A stretch of DNA of 64,000 nt from an uncultured Opitutia bacterium (GTDB taxonomy: Bacteria; Verrucomicrobiota; Verrucomicrobiia; Opitutales; UBA953): positions 124,001 through 188,000 of the forward strand of contig CAMFKE010000002.1 of assembly GCA_945957395.1 (NCBI GenBank). The letters run 5' to 3'. Shown one piece after another: positions 1-8,232 of this stretch; position 1 is the stretch's first letter; each line of letters starts with the position of its first letter. A program made the position numbers and the translations under genes. The notes under the pieces are model-generated. The model did no database searches. It worked only from the letters and a program-made list of their open reading frames with translations, and was not told the origin of the DNA.

Positions 1-147
1 ATAGAACCGCGACGGATCGGGTCGGGTCTCGACAAGCGTGCAACCCGCAAGCGCCGCCGCCGTCAGCGCGAGAGCGACGACGGAAAAAGGACGGATGCCG
101 GAAAAGGAGGTCATGGGAGAACGGGAAGATGGCGTGACGGGCGTCAT
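1..147 (-). CDS. Partial ABC-transport auxiliary lipoprotein (PqiC/LptE-like), N-terminus only
   Basis: Only the first 38-49 codons are present; the gene runs off the left edge. From the inner ATG at 114 the peptide starts with a hydrophobic stretch ending in the lipobox LAGC (Cys at about residue 25), so it is a predicted lipoprotein. The ATG at 147 is an in-frame alternative 11 codons upstream. It lies 31 bp downstream of the MCE protein gene in the same direction, and Mla/Pqi/MCE systems commonly end with such a lipoprotein. The family call rests on lipobox plus context; the mature part is unseen. Confidence 0.6.
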   Translation of the reverse strand, partial: MTPVTPSSRSPMTSFSGIRPFSVVALALTAAALAGCTLVETRPDPSRFY

Positions 148-178
148 GGGGAAACCCTTGTTAGCGAATTCACTAGGT

Positions 179-1189
179 TCACTTGGCGGCGTCCTGACGC
201 TCTACCTTGCCCGTGATCAACGCGGCCGGGTTGCGCTCCAGAAACTCGGACAGCGAACGGATGGCGCGAGCGGCGTCCCCGATCTGCAGGACGGCCGCGT
301 CGAGTTCGCGGCGAAGCCCGGTGCCGGGCTGCATCACGAGACGCAGGTTCTCCGCCGCCGCCTCGATGCGGGCGAGCGTGACGCGGGCCTGCTCGGTGGT
401 CTTGCGCAACTCGCCGGAAATCGGGTCCACCTGACCGGACAGCCGAGCGGAGAGCGCCTTGAACTCGGCGAGGGCGGCGGAAAGGTTGGCGGCGGATTCG
501 CGCACATTCGGATCGCGCAAAAGCTCCTGCGCGGAATCCGTCACGCCGGTCACGCCGTGCCCGATGCGCTCGAAGTCCACCTTCGCCACGCCGGAATCCA
601 CGCGGTCGAGGATGCTCTGAACACGGGCGCCGATGGCGCCGTAGTCGATGCGGGAAAGCTTGTCCAAAGTGCCCTGGACGGCGCGCATGAGCGTGCCGAT
701 CTGCGAGGGGGCCGTGGGGATTTCGATGGCCCCGGAATCCTTGGCGCCGTGGAATTTCGCAGGCGCCTCGGGGTAGTAGTCGAGTTCCACATACAGCAGG
801 CCGGTGATGAACGAGAGCTGCTGCAGCTTGCCGCGCAGCCCCTTCTTCACATCCGCCTCCACCTCACGCGCCGTCGACAGGCGGTCGATGATGCCGCGCC
901 GCTCCAGCAGCTTGTTGTCGAGCTCGACGATGACCGGCACCGAGTTGTCGCCCTCCGCCTGCCCCTTCGCGCGAACCAGCACCTGCGAGACCTTGCCGAT
1001 GGTCACACCCTTGAACTTCACCGGCGAACCGATGTCCAAACCGTTGATGGAGTCCTCGAAATACAGCTCCAGCTGCGTCTTCTTGGCGTCGAAGCGGCCG
1101 GCGCCGAAGAGCATGATGGCCGTGATGGAGAGAACGAGACCGCCGATGACAAAGGCGCCGATCAGCGTGGTGTTGGCTTTCTGGCTCAT
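179..1189 (-). CDS. mlaD: MCE/MlaD-family lipid-binding protein
   Basis: A 336-residue protein with one N-terminal membrane segment (about residues 9-30) followed by an MCE domain (about 36-115, with GLDIGSPVKFKGVTIGKV). A long helical C-terminal half follows. MCE proteins form hexameric periplasmic rings that carry phospholipids between the inner and outer membranes. It is longer than E. coli MlaD (about 183 aa) because of the helical tail, as in many non-proteobacterial MCE proteins. It overlaps the ATPase gene by 4 bp (ATGA), so translational coupling is likely. The symbol is by family and gene order. Confidence 0.85.
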   Translation of the reverse strand: MSQKANTTLIGAFVIGGLVLSITAIMLFGAGRFDAKKTQLELYFEDSINGLDIGSPVKFKGVTIGKVSQVLVRAKGQAEGDNSVPVIVELDNKLLERRGIIDRLSTAREVEADVKKGLRGKLQQLSFITGLLYVELDYYPEAPAKFHGAKDSGAIEIPTAPSQIGTLMRAVQGTLDKLSRIDYGAIGARVQSILDRVDSGVAKVDFERIGHGVTGVTDSAQELLRDPNVRESAANLSAALAEFKALSARLSGQVDPISGELRKTTEQARVTLARIEAAAENLRLVMQPGTGLRRELDAAVLQIGDAARAIRSLSEFLERNPAALITGKVERQDAAK

Positions 1190-1950
1190 GCGAGTGTCGT
1201 GTGTGCGGAGCGGTTGAGGAATCGCCGCACCTGGGGGTTGGTGGAGGTGTCTCGCAGCAGCGTGGGCTTGCCCAGGGCGCCCTGCGTGCGCGTGACGGTG
1301 TCCAGGAACACGGCGTTGTCGGCCACCGCGAAGATGCTGGCGAGCTCGTGGGTCACCATGACGACCGTGGTGCCGAGGCTGTCGCGCAGCTCCAGGATGA
1401 GGTCGTCCAGAAGACGCGACGACACGGGGTCGAGCCCGGCGCCGGGCTCGTCGAGGAAAAGGATCTCGGGGTCGAGCGCCATGGCCCGCGCGAGCGAAGC
1501 GCGCTTGACCATGCCCCCCGATATTTCTGTGGGATAGTAGTCCTCGAAGCCGGAAAGGCCGACGAGGGACAGCTTGTAGCGCGCCATGTCGGCGACCTCA
1601 CGCTCGTCCAGCGAGGTGTACTCGAGCAGCGGGAGCGCCACATTTTCGGCGAGCGTCATGGATGTCCACAGGGCGCCGCCCTGGTACATGACGCCGAATC
1701 GCCGAAGCATCGCCTCCCGGGCGTCCTCGTCGGCGCCGGTGAAATCCTCGCCGAGATAGCGGATGGACCCCGACGCGGGCCGCTGCAACCCGATGAGGTG
1801 GCGCAGCAGCGTGCTCTTGCCGCAGCCGGAGCCGCCCATGATGACGAAGACCTCGCCGCGCGAGACGCGGAAGGAAAGGTCGCGCATCACGACCTCACCT
1901 CCGTAGGCCATGGTGAGCCCGTCCACCTGGATGTGCGCGGGAGTATCCAT
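1186..1950 (-). CDS. mlaF: Phospholipid ABC transporter ATP-binding protein MlaF
   Basis: A 254-residue ATPase. Walker A GGSGCGKST lies at residues 39-47, the signature EISGGMVKRASLARA around 145, and Walker B ILFLDEPGAGLDP around 167. The GAGLDP form is typical of the MlaF/Ttg2A branch. It powers lipid movement through the MlaE permease, whose gene ends 1 bp upstream, and the MCE gene overlaps its 3' end. Confidence 0.92.
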   Translation of the reverse strand: MDTPAHIQVDGLTMAYGGEVVMRDLSFRVSRGEVFVIMGGSGCGKSTLLRHLIGLQRPASGSIRYLGEDFTGADEDAREAMLRRFGVMYQGGALWTSMTLAENVALPLLEYTSLDEREVADMARYKLSLVGLSGFEDYYPTEISGGMVKRASLARAMALDPEILFLDEPGAGLDPVSSRLLDDLILELRDSLGTTVVMVTHELASIFAVADNAVFLDTVTRTQGALGKPTLLRDTSTNPQVRRFLNRSAHTTLA

Positions 1951-1951
1951 T

Positions 1952-3109
1952 TTAGAAATACCCGATGACGTTGAAAATCACGGCGAACAGCGCGTCGGCC
2001 ACGATGATCAGGGTTATGCCCAGCACGGCGGCCCCCGTGGCGGCGTTGCCCACATCCAGCGAACTGCGACCGGAGGTCATGCCGCGGAAGCAACCGGCCC
2101 AGGCGATGAGCGCGCCGAAGAACACGCTCTTGATGAGGCCCGAACAGAAGTTCGCCATGTTGATGGCCTTCACGAGCTGCAGGAAATACTGCTGCACCGT
2201 CACATCCATCGCCGACACGACGACCAGGCCGCCGATCATGCCGATGAAATTGGCGTAGAGGGTGAGCAGGGGCATCATCAGCGTGAGCGCTATGAGGCGC
2301 GGCAGCATCAGGTACTCCACGGGGTTGATGCCCAGCACGCGCAGCGCCGCGATCTCCTCCGAGGCGTTCATGCTGCCCAGCTGGGCGGCGAAGGCGGTGC
2401 CGGTGCGTCCGCACAGGATGATGCCCGTCATGAGCACGCCCATCTCGCGCACCATCGCCAGGCCCACCAGGTTGGCCACATACATGGTGGCGCCGAACTG
2501 GCTGAGCTGCACGGCCCCCACATACGCCATGATGAGACCGGTGAGGAAGGCGATGAGCGTGACGATGGGCAGGGCGTCCGCGCCGCAGTTCTGAATGAAA
2601 TAGGTGAGTTCGCTGCGCCGGAAGCGCGCCCGGCCGGTCGCCAGCGCCACCAGGGCGAGCACCGATTCGCCGATGAAATCGAGCGCCTTGCGCCAGGAGC
2701 GTGCGGACTGAATCCCCCACTCCCCGGCATGGTGCAGGAAAGTGATCACCTCTTCCTCATGCACGGCGCGCTCCCGGACCGGCCGGGCCAGCGAGAGCGC
2801 GAGCAGACGCTTCACGCCTTCCGGCAGGGTGGCGGTCTCCATTTCGGCGCCGCGCTCCCTGGCGAACTCGCTGCAGCGCAGCAGGTAGGCCGGCAGAGCG
2901 GAGTCGAAACGCGTCACCGCAGTGGCGTCAAAAACCACCCTGCGCACTTCCGGAGACGCCTCCAGGGCGGCGCCGAGCGCGGCGGCGTCGGGCAGGCCCG
3001 AACGCACCGACCACTCGCCGGACAAACGCACGACAAGCCGACCCGAGGCCGCCGGCTGGATTTCGGCGAAGCCTCCGGACACCTTGGGCTGACGCAGAAA
3101 CGGCAACAT
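1952..3109 (-). CDS. mlaE: MlaE-family permease with an N-terminal STAS domain
   Basis: The first about 110 residues look like a STAS domain (strand-rich, with VVFDATAVTRFDSALPAYLL). The rest is the MlaE permease fold, with the conserved motif GRTGTAFAAQLGSMNASEEI and about five membrane segments. In E. coli STAS (MlaB) and MlaE are separate proteins; here they are fused, as known in several phyla. I chose the ATG at 3109; an in-frame start 13 codons upstream (3148) adds only a basic, Pro-rich stretch. It is the first gene of the leftward operon and is divergent from the LpxR-like gene. Confidence 0.88.
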   Translation of the reverse strand: MLPFLRQPKVSGGFAEIQPAASGRLVVRLSGEWSVRSGLPDAAALGAALEASPEVRRVVFDATAVTRFDSALPAYLLRCSEFARERGAEMETATLPEGVKRLLALSLARPVRERAVHEEEVITFLHHAGEWGIQSARSWRKALDFIGESVLALVALATGRARFRRSELTYFIQNCGADALPIVTLIAFLTGLIMAYVGAVQLSQFGATMYVANLVGLAMVREMGVLMTGIILCGRTGTAFAAQLGSMNASEEIAALRVLGINPVEYLMLPRLIALTLMMPLLTLYANFIGMIGGLVVVSAMDVTVQQYFLQLVKAINMANFCSGLIKSVFFGALIAWAGCFRGMTSGRSSLDVGNAATGAAVLGITLIIVADALFAVIFNVIGYF

Positions 3110-3235
3110 GACGGGACGAGGGGGAGCGCGCCAAGGGAACGGTGCCAACCCGCTGCGACAAGCCTAATAAGGGCGCGCGAGCCGCCCCGGCTCGACGCTT
3201 GCATGGCCGTGAAGGGCCGCTAGCCCGTTCGGACC

Positions 3236-4216
3236 ATGCGCCCCCCCTTGCCCGCCCTGCTAGCCGCATCGCTGCTCCCGCTGCGCGGGCTCGCCGTCGA
3301 CGCCCCGGTTCGGTCGCTGCAATCCCCCGAGCGCGAACAAAGCGTATTCGTGATCCAGGATGAGAACGACTGGTGGGGAAAATGGTCCGACAAGTATTAC
3401 ACCAACGGCTCCCGCCTCGCCTGGACATCCCCGGAAATCTTCGGCGACTCGGATGATTCGGATGTCTTTCGCGCCACCCTCTCGCTCACCTCGGAGATGT
3501 ACTCGCCCAAGAATGGCGCGGCGATGGATCCTTCGCCCGAGGACCACCCCTACGCCGGCCTCACCTACGCCGGCATCGGCCTGTCCCGCGAGACCGCCAC
3601 GACGCTCGACTCCGTGCAGCTCGACCTGGGCGTGATCGGCGAATCCGCCCTGGCCGAACGCCTGCAGCAAAACTGGCACCACCTCATCAACACGCCCACC
3701 CTGAACGGGTGGGACACACAGCTGCGCGACGAACCGCTCGTGAACATCACCCTCGAGCGGCGCTGGCGCATCCGTCTCGCCGGCGACGGCCGCGACGGTG
3801 TGGGCGCCGACCTCCTGCCGCGCGTCGCGGCCATCGTCGGCACGGCGCGCACCGAGGCCGCCGTCGGGTGCCAGTTTCGCTTCGGACTGAACCCGCCCGC
3901 CGACTTCGGCCACGGCTTCATCCGGCAAAACACCGCCTACTCCAAGCCGCGCGCCGCGCAAGCGCCCGCCTCCGTGTACGCCTTCCTGGACCTGCAGGCC
4001 GAGGCCGTGGCCCGCTCCGTGGCGCTGGACGGCAACCTCTGGAAAGACTCCCGCTCCGTCGGCTCCCGGCCCGTGGTCGGCCAGCTCTCCCTCGGGGTGG
4101 CTTTGGCGACCGGCCGCTGGCGGCTGCTGCTCACCCAAAACATCCGCACCGAGGAGTTCGACGGGCAGGACCGCGCCTTCGTCTTCGGCGGACTGACCGC
4201 CTCCGCCGACTTCTGA
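3236..4216 (+). CDS. LpxR-like lipid A 3'-O-deacylase (DUF2219)
   Basis: A 326-residue outer-membrane beta-barrel candidate with a short signal peptide (about 1-20). Conserved LpxR features are visible: END at 43-45, YTNG at 55-58, HPYAG around 104-108, and a QQNWHHL segment (144-150) that matches the Gln/His active-site region. GWD and RRWR follow. LpxR removes the 3'-acyloxyacyl chain of lipid A. It lies next to, and diverges from, the Mla-type operon, so both loci act on outer-membrane lipid. The enzyme family is fairly clear; activity is inferred. Confidence 0.8.
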   Translation: MRPPLPALLAASLLPLRGLAVDAPVRSLQSPEREQSVFVIQDENDWWGKWSDKYYTNGSRLAWTSPEIFGDSDDSDVFRATLSLTSEMYSPKNGAAMDPSPEDHPYAGLTYAGIGLSRETATTLDSVQLDLGVIGESALAERLQQNWHHLINTPTLNGWDTQLRDEPLVNITLERRWRIRLAGDGRDGVGADLLPRVAAIVGTARTEAAVGCQFRFGLNPPADFGHGFIRQNTAYSKPRAAQAPASVYAFLDLQAEAVARSVALDGNLWKDSRSVGSRPVVGQLSLGVALATGRWRLLLTQNIRTEEFDGQDRAFVFGGLTASADF

Positions 4217-4233
4217 CCGCGGCGCCGCGCTTC

Positions 4234-4920
4234 ATGGGATACTTCACCCTGAGAATACTCCTCCTCGCGGCGCTCGCCGCCGGCGCCGCAATCGCCATCC
4301 CGTGGGGCGCGCTGCTCGCGGCGCGGCGATCAAGAGCGCGCCACTCGGCCATCCCCGGCGACTCGGGGCACACCGGCGCGCAGACGGCCGGACTCCTTTT
4401 GCATCGGGAGCGGCTCGGGGCGATAACCATCGGCACGGAGAGCGCGCCGTTGAAGGAAGTCTACGACCCTCACGCAGGACATCTTCGCATGTCCGAGGAG
4501 ACCGCGCGCTCCCGCAGCGCCTACGCCGTGGCCACGGCGGCCTTCCTCGTCGCGCAGGCGACCTTGCACGCCGACCGCGACAGGGATTTCGAAAGCGCCC
4601 ACCGTCGGGCGCCCGCCCTGTATCTCGCGGTGAACCTGCTGCCACCCGCGCTTCTGCTGGCGATACTCGTCCCCGGCGAAGCGCGCGCCCTCGGGCTCGT
4701 CGCGGCACCCGTGCTGCTGGCCCTCGCCGGCTCCTGCGCGCTGCTCGACCTGAGTGCGGCGCGCCTGACCTCCCGCCGCGCGCTGGCCCTGCTCGACCGG
4801 CACGGGTTGTCCGGCAGCGGTTCCGCGCGTGAGGCGATCCAAAAGGCGCTCACCGCCCGGGCCGCGCTCGCCCTGGCGACGCCTCTGACACGATGTTTCT
4901 GGTTTCAACCGGCACTGTGA
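4234..4920 (+). CDS. YugP-like membrane protein lacking the HExxH zinc motif
   Basis: A 228-residue protein. An N-terminal membrane helix (about 5-29) is followed by a stretch resembling YugP-type neutral zinc metallopeptidases: GHTGAQTAGLLL, then VYDPHAGHLRMSEET (76-90), then AYAVATAAFLVAQAT (96-110). In catalytic members the last stretch carries HEAGH; here it is AAFLVAQ. The C-terminal half has two hydrophobic segments, as in the family. It starts 17 bp after the LpxR-like gene and is probably cotranscribed. It may be a scaffold or pseudoprotease. The family call is moderate and comes from motif order. Confidence 0.55.
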   Translation: MGYFTLRILLLAALAAGAAIAIPWGALLAARRSRARHSAIPGDSGHTGAQTAGLLLHRERLGAITIGTESAPLKEVYDPHAGHLRMSEETARSRSAYAVATAAFLVAQATLHADRDRDFESAHRRAPALYLAVNLLPPALLLAILVPGEARALGLVAAPVLLALAGSCALLDLSAARLTSRRALALLDRHGLSGSGSAREAIQKALTARAALALATPLTRCFWFQPAL

Positions 4921-4981
4921 AATTTTCTCAAAATTGTCCTTGAAATCCGGAAGCGGACACGCCTTATTCCGACTCATCAAA

Positions 4982-5059
4982 CGGGCTGTAGCGCAGTCTG
5001 GCTAGCGCACTTGCATGGGGTGCAAGGGGTCGGAAGTTCGAATCTTCTCAGCCCGACCA
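4982..5059 (+). tRNA. tRNA-Pro (anticodon GGG), CCA encoded
   Basis: A full cloverleaf: acceptor CGGGCTG/CAGCCCG with the C1-G72 pair typical of bacterial tRNA-Pro, anticodon stem CTTGC/GCAAG, loop ATGGGGT giving anticodon GGG, T-arm GGAAG-TTCGAAT-CTTCT, discriminator A and encoded CCA. A strong hairpin terminator follows immediately. Confidence 0.95.
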
Positions 5060-5065
5060 GTTTGT

Positions 5066-5093
5066 AACCCGCCGGGAAACCGGCGGGTTTTTT
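5066..5093 (+). terminator. Rho-independent terminator of tRNA-Pro
   Basis: A perfect 10-bp stem AACCCGCCGG / CCGGCGGGTT with a GAAA loop, followed by a T run (5088-5093). It starts 7 bp after the CCA. Confidence 0.93.
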
Positions 5094-5181
5094 ATTTCCC
5101 AAAATCCCGGCAATCTGGGCAGACGCGAAAGGGCCGACGGCAAGTGCCGCGTGAGCCACTGAAAAAGGCGGACGACGCCGT

Positions 5182-7083
5182 TCAGATCTCCCCGTAGAAG
5201 GTCGGCTTGTCCGCATACCGGTTCGGCAGCAGGGCCGCGGACGCCCTGGCCTCGGCCTTCGCCGCGGCGGGCGGGGTCTGCTTGGCGTAAACGGAGACAC
5301 GGGCGTGGGCGCCACCGAGGAACTTCTGCGCCGCGCGCAACGCCCGCGCGGCCGAAAGCGGCGGATTGACCGGAGTGTCCGCGAAAAGATGGTCGCGGCC
5401 GAGCACCGACACCATGCCCGCCGAACGCAGCACGCGCAGCACCTCGCCACGCAGTTCGCAGATGATGAGATGGTTGCCGCGCTCCTTCATGGAGCGGTGC
5501 AACTCCTCCAGCAGCATCACGCCCGTGGCGTCCAGGTTGTGCGCGTTGCGGAACTTCAGGACGAGCACGCGCAGGTCGGGGTCTTCGGCGACCCGTCGGG
5601 TCTGCTCGGTGAAGATGTCGGCGGCGCCGAAGAACAGGTTGCCCTCCACATGCACGATGGACACCTCCGGGTCGCGTCGCGCGGCCTCCCCCTTCACCGC
5701 CGCGAGATGCCCGCGCTCGTTGTAGGCGTATTCGACGATTTCCGGCGCGGCGGCCTTGCGAAGGAAAAGCACGATGGAGAGCCCCACCCCGAGATAAATC
5801 GCCGTATCCAGCGGCGCGATGAGGCCGACGGCGAAGGTCAGCAGGAAGACCGCCTTGTCGGCGCTTGTCGCATTCAGGCAGGTGCGCACGGCAGCCGGCG
5901 AAAACAGGGCGAGAGCGGCATGGCACACGACCGCGCCCAGCGCGGCCTTCGGCACATGTTCGAGCAATCCGCCGAAGGAGAGACCGGCCACCAGGATCAT
6001 CAGGCCGGAGAGGATGCCGCACAGCACCGTCTTCGCCCCGGCCGAGATCGCCGCCGCCGAACGCGTGATGGAACCGGAGACCGGCGCGCCGCCGAAGAGG
6101 CCCGAGAAGGTCTTGGCCATGCCCATGCCGAAGAGCACCTCGTTGGCGTTGATGCGTTCGCCGGACTTGGCGGCGAGGGAGCGGCCGATGGAAGTGGCCT
6201 CCACCATGCACAGGAAACTCAGCGCCATGGCCGGCGATATGAGTCGGCCGAACTCGTCCACGCCGAAACCGACGGGCGCCGCGAAGGTCCCACCCGTGAG
6301 CGCCACACTGTCAAGAAACTCGACGCTCCCGGTCAGCTCAGGCACCCAGCTCGCGCCGTAGCGGCAAAGCACCGAGGTGACGACCGACACGAGCACCAGG
6401 GCGATGAACTGATTCGGCCAGCCGGGCTTGCGGCGGCCCAACCAGATGATGGCCAGCCAGGTGGCGAAACACACCAATATCGGCGCGGGAGAAATCTCGC
6501 CGGCGTGCCGCCACAGCGCGGTGACCACCTGCTTGAAAGTCTGGTTTTCCGGAGGGATGTTCGCCCCGAGGATGAGCGGCAGCTGGTTGGTGATGATGCG
6601 CTCGGCCGCGCAGGTCACATAGGCGGTGACCACGGTGCGCGAGATGAAGCCCGCCAAAGTCGCCACCCCGAGCATCGAGGCCACGATCAGGATGATTCCG
6701 GAAAGCACCAGTAACGCCGGCACCAGCGCCACCTTTTGAGACATCGCCAGCGGCCCCATCGTCGCGAAGGCGCTGAGCACGATGGCCGCCGTGCCGTTGG
6801 TCGGGCCCGGCGCGACGAAGCGGGAGGTGCCGAACACCGGACCGATGATCGCCCCGGCGGCTGCGCCGATGAGGCCGGCGGACACGGGCAGCCCGAGCAT
6901 CAGGGCGATCGCCATGCTCATGGGCAGCGTGATGAGCGTGAGCGACAGGGCCGCCTTCAAATCCGCCACGAACTTCACACGGTCATACCCCGCCAGATCC
7001 CGCCTGATGGGAAGCGGGTCAAACTTGGCGGCGACGGCGCGTTCGCGCATCGCCCGCCAGGCGGCGTGGAATCGGAAAGTCAT
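5182..7083 (-). CDS. SulP-family anion transporter with C-terminal STAS domain
   Basis: About 633 residues from the ATG at 7083; in-frame sequence further upstream is low-complexity. The N-terminal 420 residues hold 10-12 membrane segments, including the family signature region APGPTNGTAAIVLSAF. A STAS domain occupies about residues 460-570 (DPEVSIVHVEGNLFFG, DATGVMLLEELH). SulP proteins move sulfate, bicarbonate or other anions; the substrate cannot be read from sequence. It is a single gene convergent with tRNA-Pro and divergent from purC. Confidence 0.88.
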   Translation of the reverse strand: MTFRFHAAWRAMRERAVAAKFDPLPIRRDLAGYDRVKFVADLKAALSLTLITLPMSMAIALMLGLPVSAGLIGAAAGAIIGPVFGTSRFVAPGPTNGTAAIVLSAFATMGPLAMSQKVALVPALLVLSGIILIVASMLGVATLAGFISRTVVTAYVTCAAERIITNQLPLILGANIPPENQTFKQVVTALWRHAGEISPAPILVCFATWLAIIWLGRRKPGWPNQFIALVLVSVVTSVLCRYGASWVPELTGSVEFLDSVALTGGTFAAPVGFGVDEFGRLISPAMALSFLCMVEATSIGRSLAAKSGERINANEVLFGMGMAKTFSGLFGGAPVSGSITRSAAAISAGAKTVLCGILSGLMILVAGLSFGGLLEHVPKAALGAVVCHAALALFSPAAVRTCLNATSADKAVFLLTFAVGLIAPLDTAIYLGVGLSIVLFLRKAAAPEIVEYAYNERGHLAAVKGEAARRDPEVSIVHVEGNLFFGAADIFTEQTRRVAEDPDLRVLVLKFRNAHNLDATGVMLLEELHRSMKERGNHLIICELRGEVLRVLRSAGMVSVLGRDHLFADTPVNPPLSAARALRAAQKFLGGAHARVSVYAKQTPPAAAKAEARASAALLPNRYADKPTFYGEI

Positions 7084-7190
7084 GTTGTCCGGGGAGACCT
7101 TGTTCAATAGTCCCGGGGCCCGGGGTTCAACCCCGGATTGCCCCCCGCCCCGCTCACCCGACGGGAAATACGCTTGTCGCACCGGCGCAG

Positions 7191-7218
7191 CCACCTACCA
7201 CCTCGCACCTCCCACCCT
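7191..7218 (+). repeat. Heptad array upstream of purC
   Basis: Four 7-nt units, CCACCTA, CCACCTC, GCACCTC and CCACCCT, ending 10 nt before the purC ATG. One arm only; no inverted partner seen. Confidence 0.75.
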
Positions 7219-7228
7219 TTTCCCGACC

Positions 7229-8143
7229 ATGAACATCGCCGACATCCGGGCCGGACTGCCCAAGGAAGCCCTCATGACCGTCACCGGTCTGCCCTACAGG
7301 AAGATCGCCACCGGCAAGGTGCGCGAAATCTTCGACCTGGGAGACTCCTTGCTCATCGTGGCCACCGACCGCCTCTCGGCCTTCGATGTGGTCATGCCCA
7401 ACGGCGTGCCCGGCAAGGGCGAGCTGCTCACGCGCATCTCGCTTCGCTGGTTCGAACTGTCCTCCTCGGTGTTCCCGAACCACCTCGTCCCCGACCATGC
7501 CCGCGCCGTGCGCGAGGCGCTCAAGGACCGGCCGGACCTCGTGAACCGCGCGATGCTTTGCCGCAAGATGTCGGTGCTGCCCGTGGAGGCCATCGTGCGC
7601 GGCTACCTCGCCGGCTCGGGCCTCAAGGAATACCGCGCGACGGGCGAAATCCTCGGACACAAGCTGCCCGCCGGCCTGCGCGAATCCTCGAAACTGCCCG
7701 AGCCGATCTTCACCCCGTCCACCAAGGCCGCCGCCGGCCACGACGAGAACATCTCGGAGGCTCGCTGCGCCGAAATCCTCGGCAAGGACTTCGAGACCGT
7801 GAGGAACGCCGCCATCTCCCTGTACAACTTCGGCAACGCCACCGCCGCCAAGGCCGGCCTCATCCTCGCCGACACCAAGTTCGAGTTCGGCAAGGACGCC
7901 TCCGGCAAGATCCATGTGATCGACGAGGTGCTCACTCCGGACTCCTCCCGCTACTGGCCCGCCGCCGGCTACGAGCCGGGCAAGCCCCAGCCCTCCTACG
8001 ACAAGCAGTTCGTGCGCGACTGGCTCGAGGCTCAGCCCTGGGCCAAGAACAAGGTCGCACCCGGCCCCGTGCTCCCGGACGAAGTCATCCTTCGCACCCG
8101 CGAACTCTACCTGGAGTGCCTCGCCAAACTCGCCGCCGTCTGA
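7229..8143 (+). CDS. purC: Phosphoribosylaminoimidazole-succinocarboxamide synthase
   Basis: 304 residues. SAICAR synthetase motifs are clear: GKVREIFDLGDSLLIVATDRLSAFDVV near residue 30, VEAIVRGYLAGSGLKEY, and IDEVLTPDSSRYWP. It makes SAICAR from CAIR, aspartate and ATP in purine synthesis. The length fits the longer (about 300 aa) SAICAR synthetase group rather than the 237-aa E. coli type. I chose the ATG at 7229 because the protein begins normally there and the heptad array lies just upstream. It is a monocistronic unit ending at a strong hairpin. Confidence 0.97.
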   Translation: MNIADIRAGLPKEALMTVTGLPYRKIATGKVREIFDLGDSLLIVATDRLSAFDVVMPNGVPGKGELLTRISLRWFELSSSVFPNHLVPDHARAVREALKDRPDLVNRAMLCRKMSVLPVEAIVRGYLAGSGLKEYRATGEILGHKLPAGLRESSKLPEPIFTPSTKAAAGHDENISEARCAEILGKDFETVRNAAISLYNFGNATAAKAGLILADTKFEFGKDASGKIHVIDEVLTPDSSRYWPAAGYEPGKPQPSYDKQFVRDWLEAQPWAKNKVAPGPVLPDEVILRTRELYLECLAKLAAV

Positions 8144-8169
8144 GCGTCGGCCGGTTCATGCACCCATGA

Positions 8170-8198
8170 AAAAGGGCGGCGCATCGCGCCGCCCTTTT
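8170..8198. terminator. Bidirectional terminator between purC and the ABC exporter gene
   Basis: A 13-bp perfect stem AAAAGGGCGGCGC / GCGCCGCCCTTTT around an ATC loop. A/T tracts on both sides allow use by both convergent genes. Confidence 0.9.
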
Positions 8199-8232
8199 CG
8201 TTTTGGGAAACACCGCGCGAGCGGCGCTTCGC

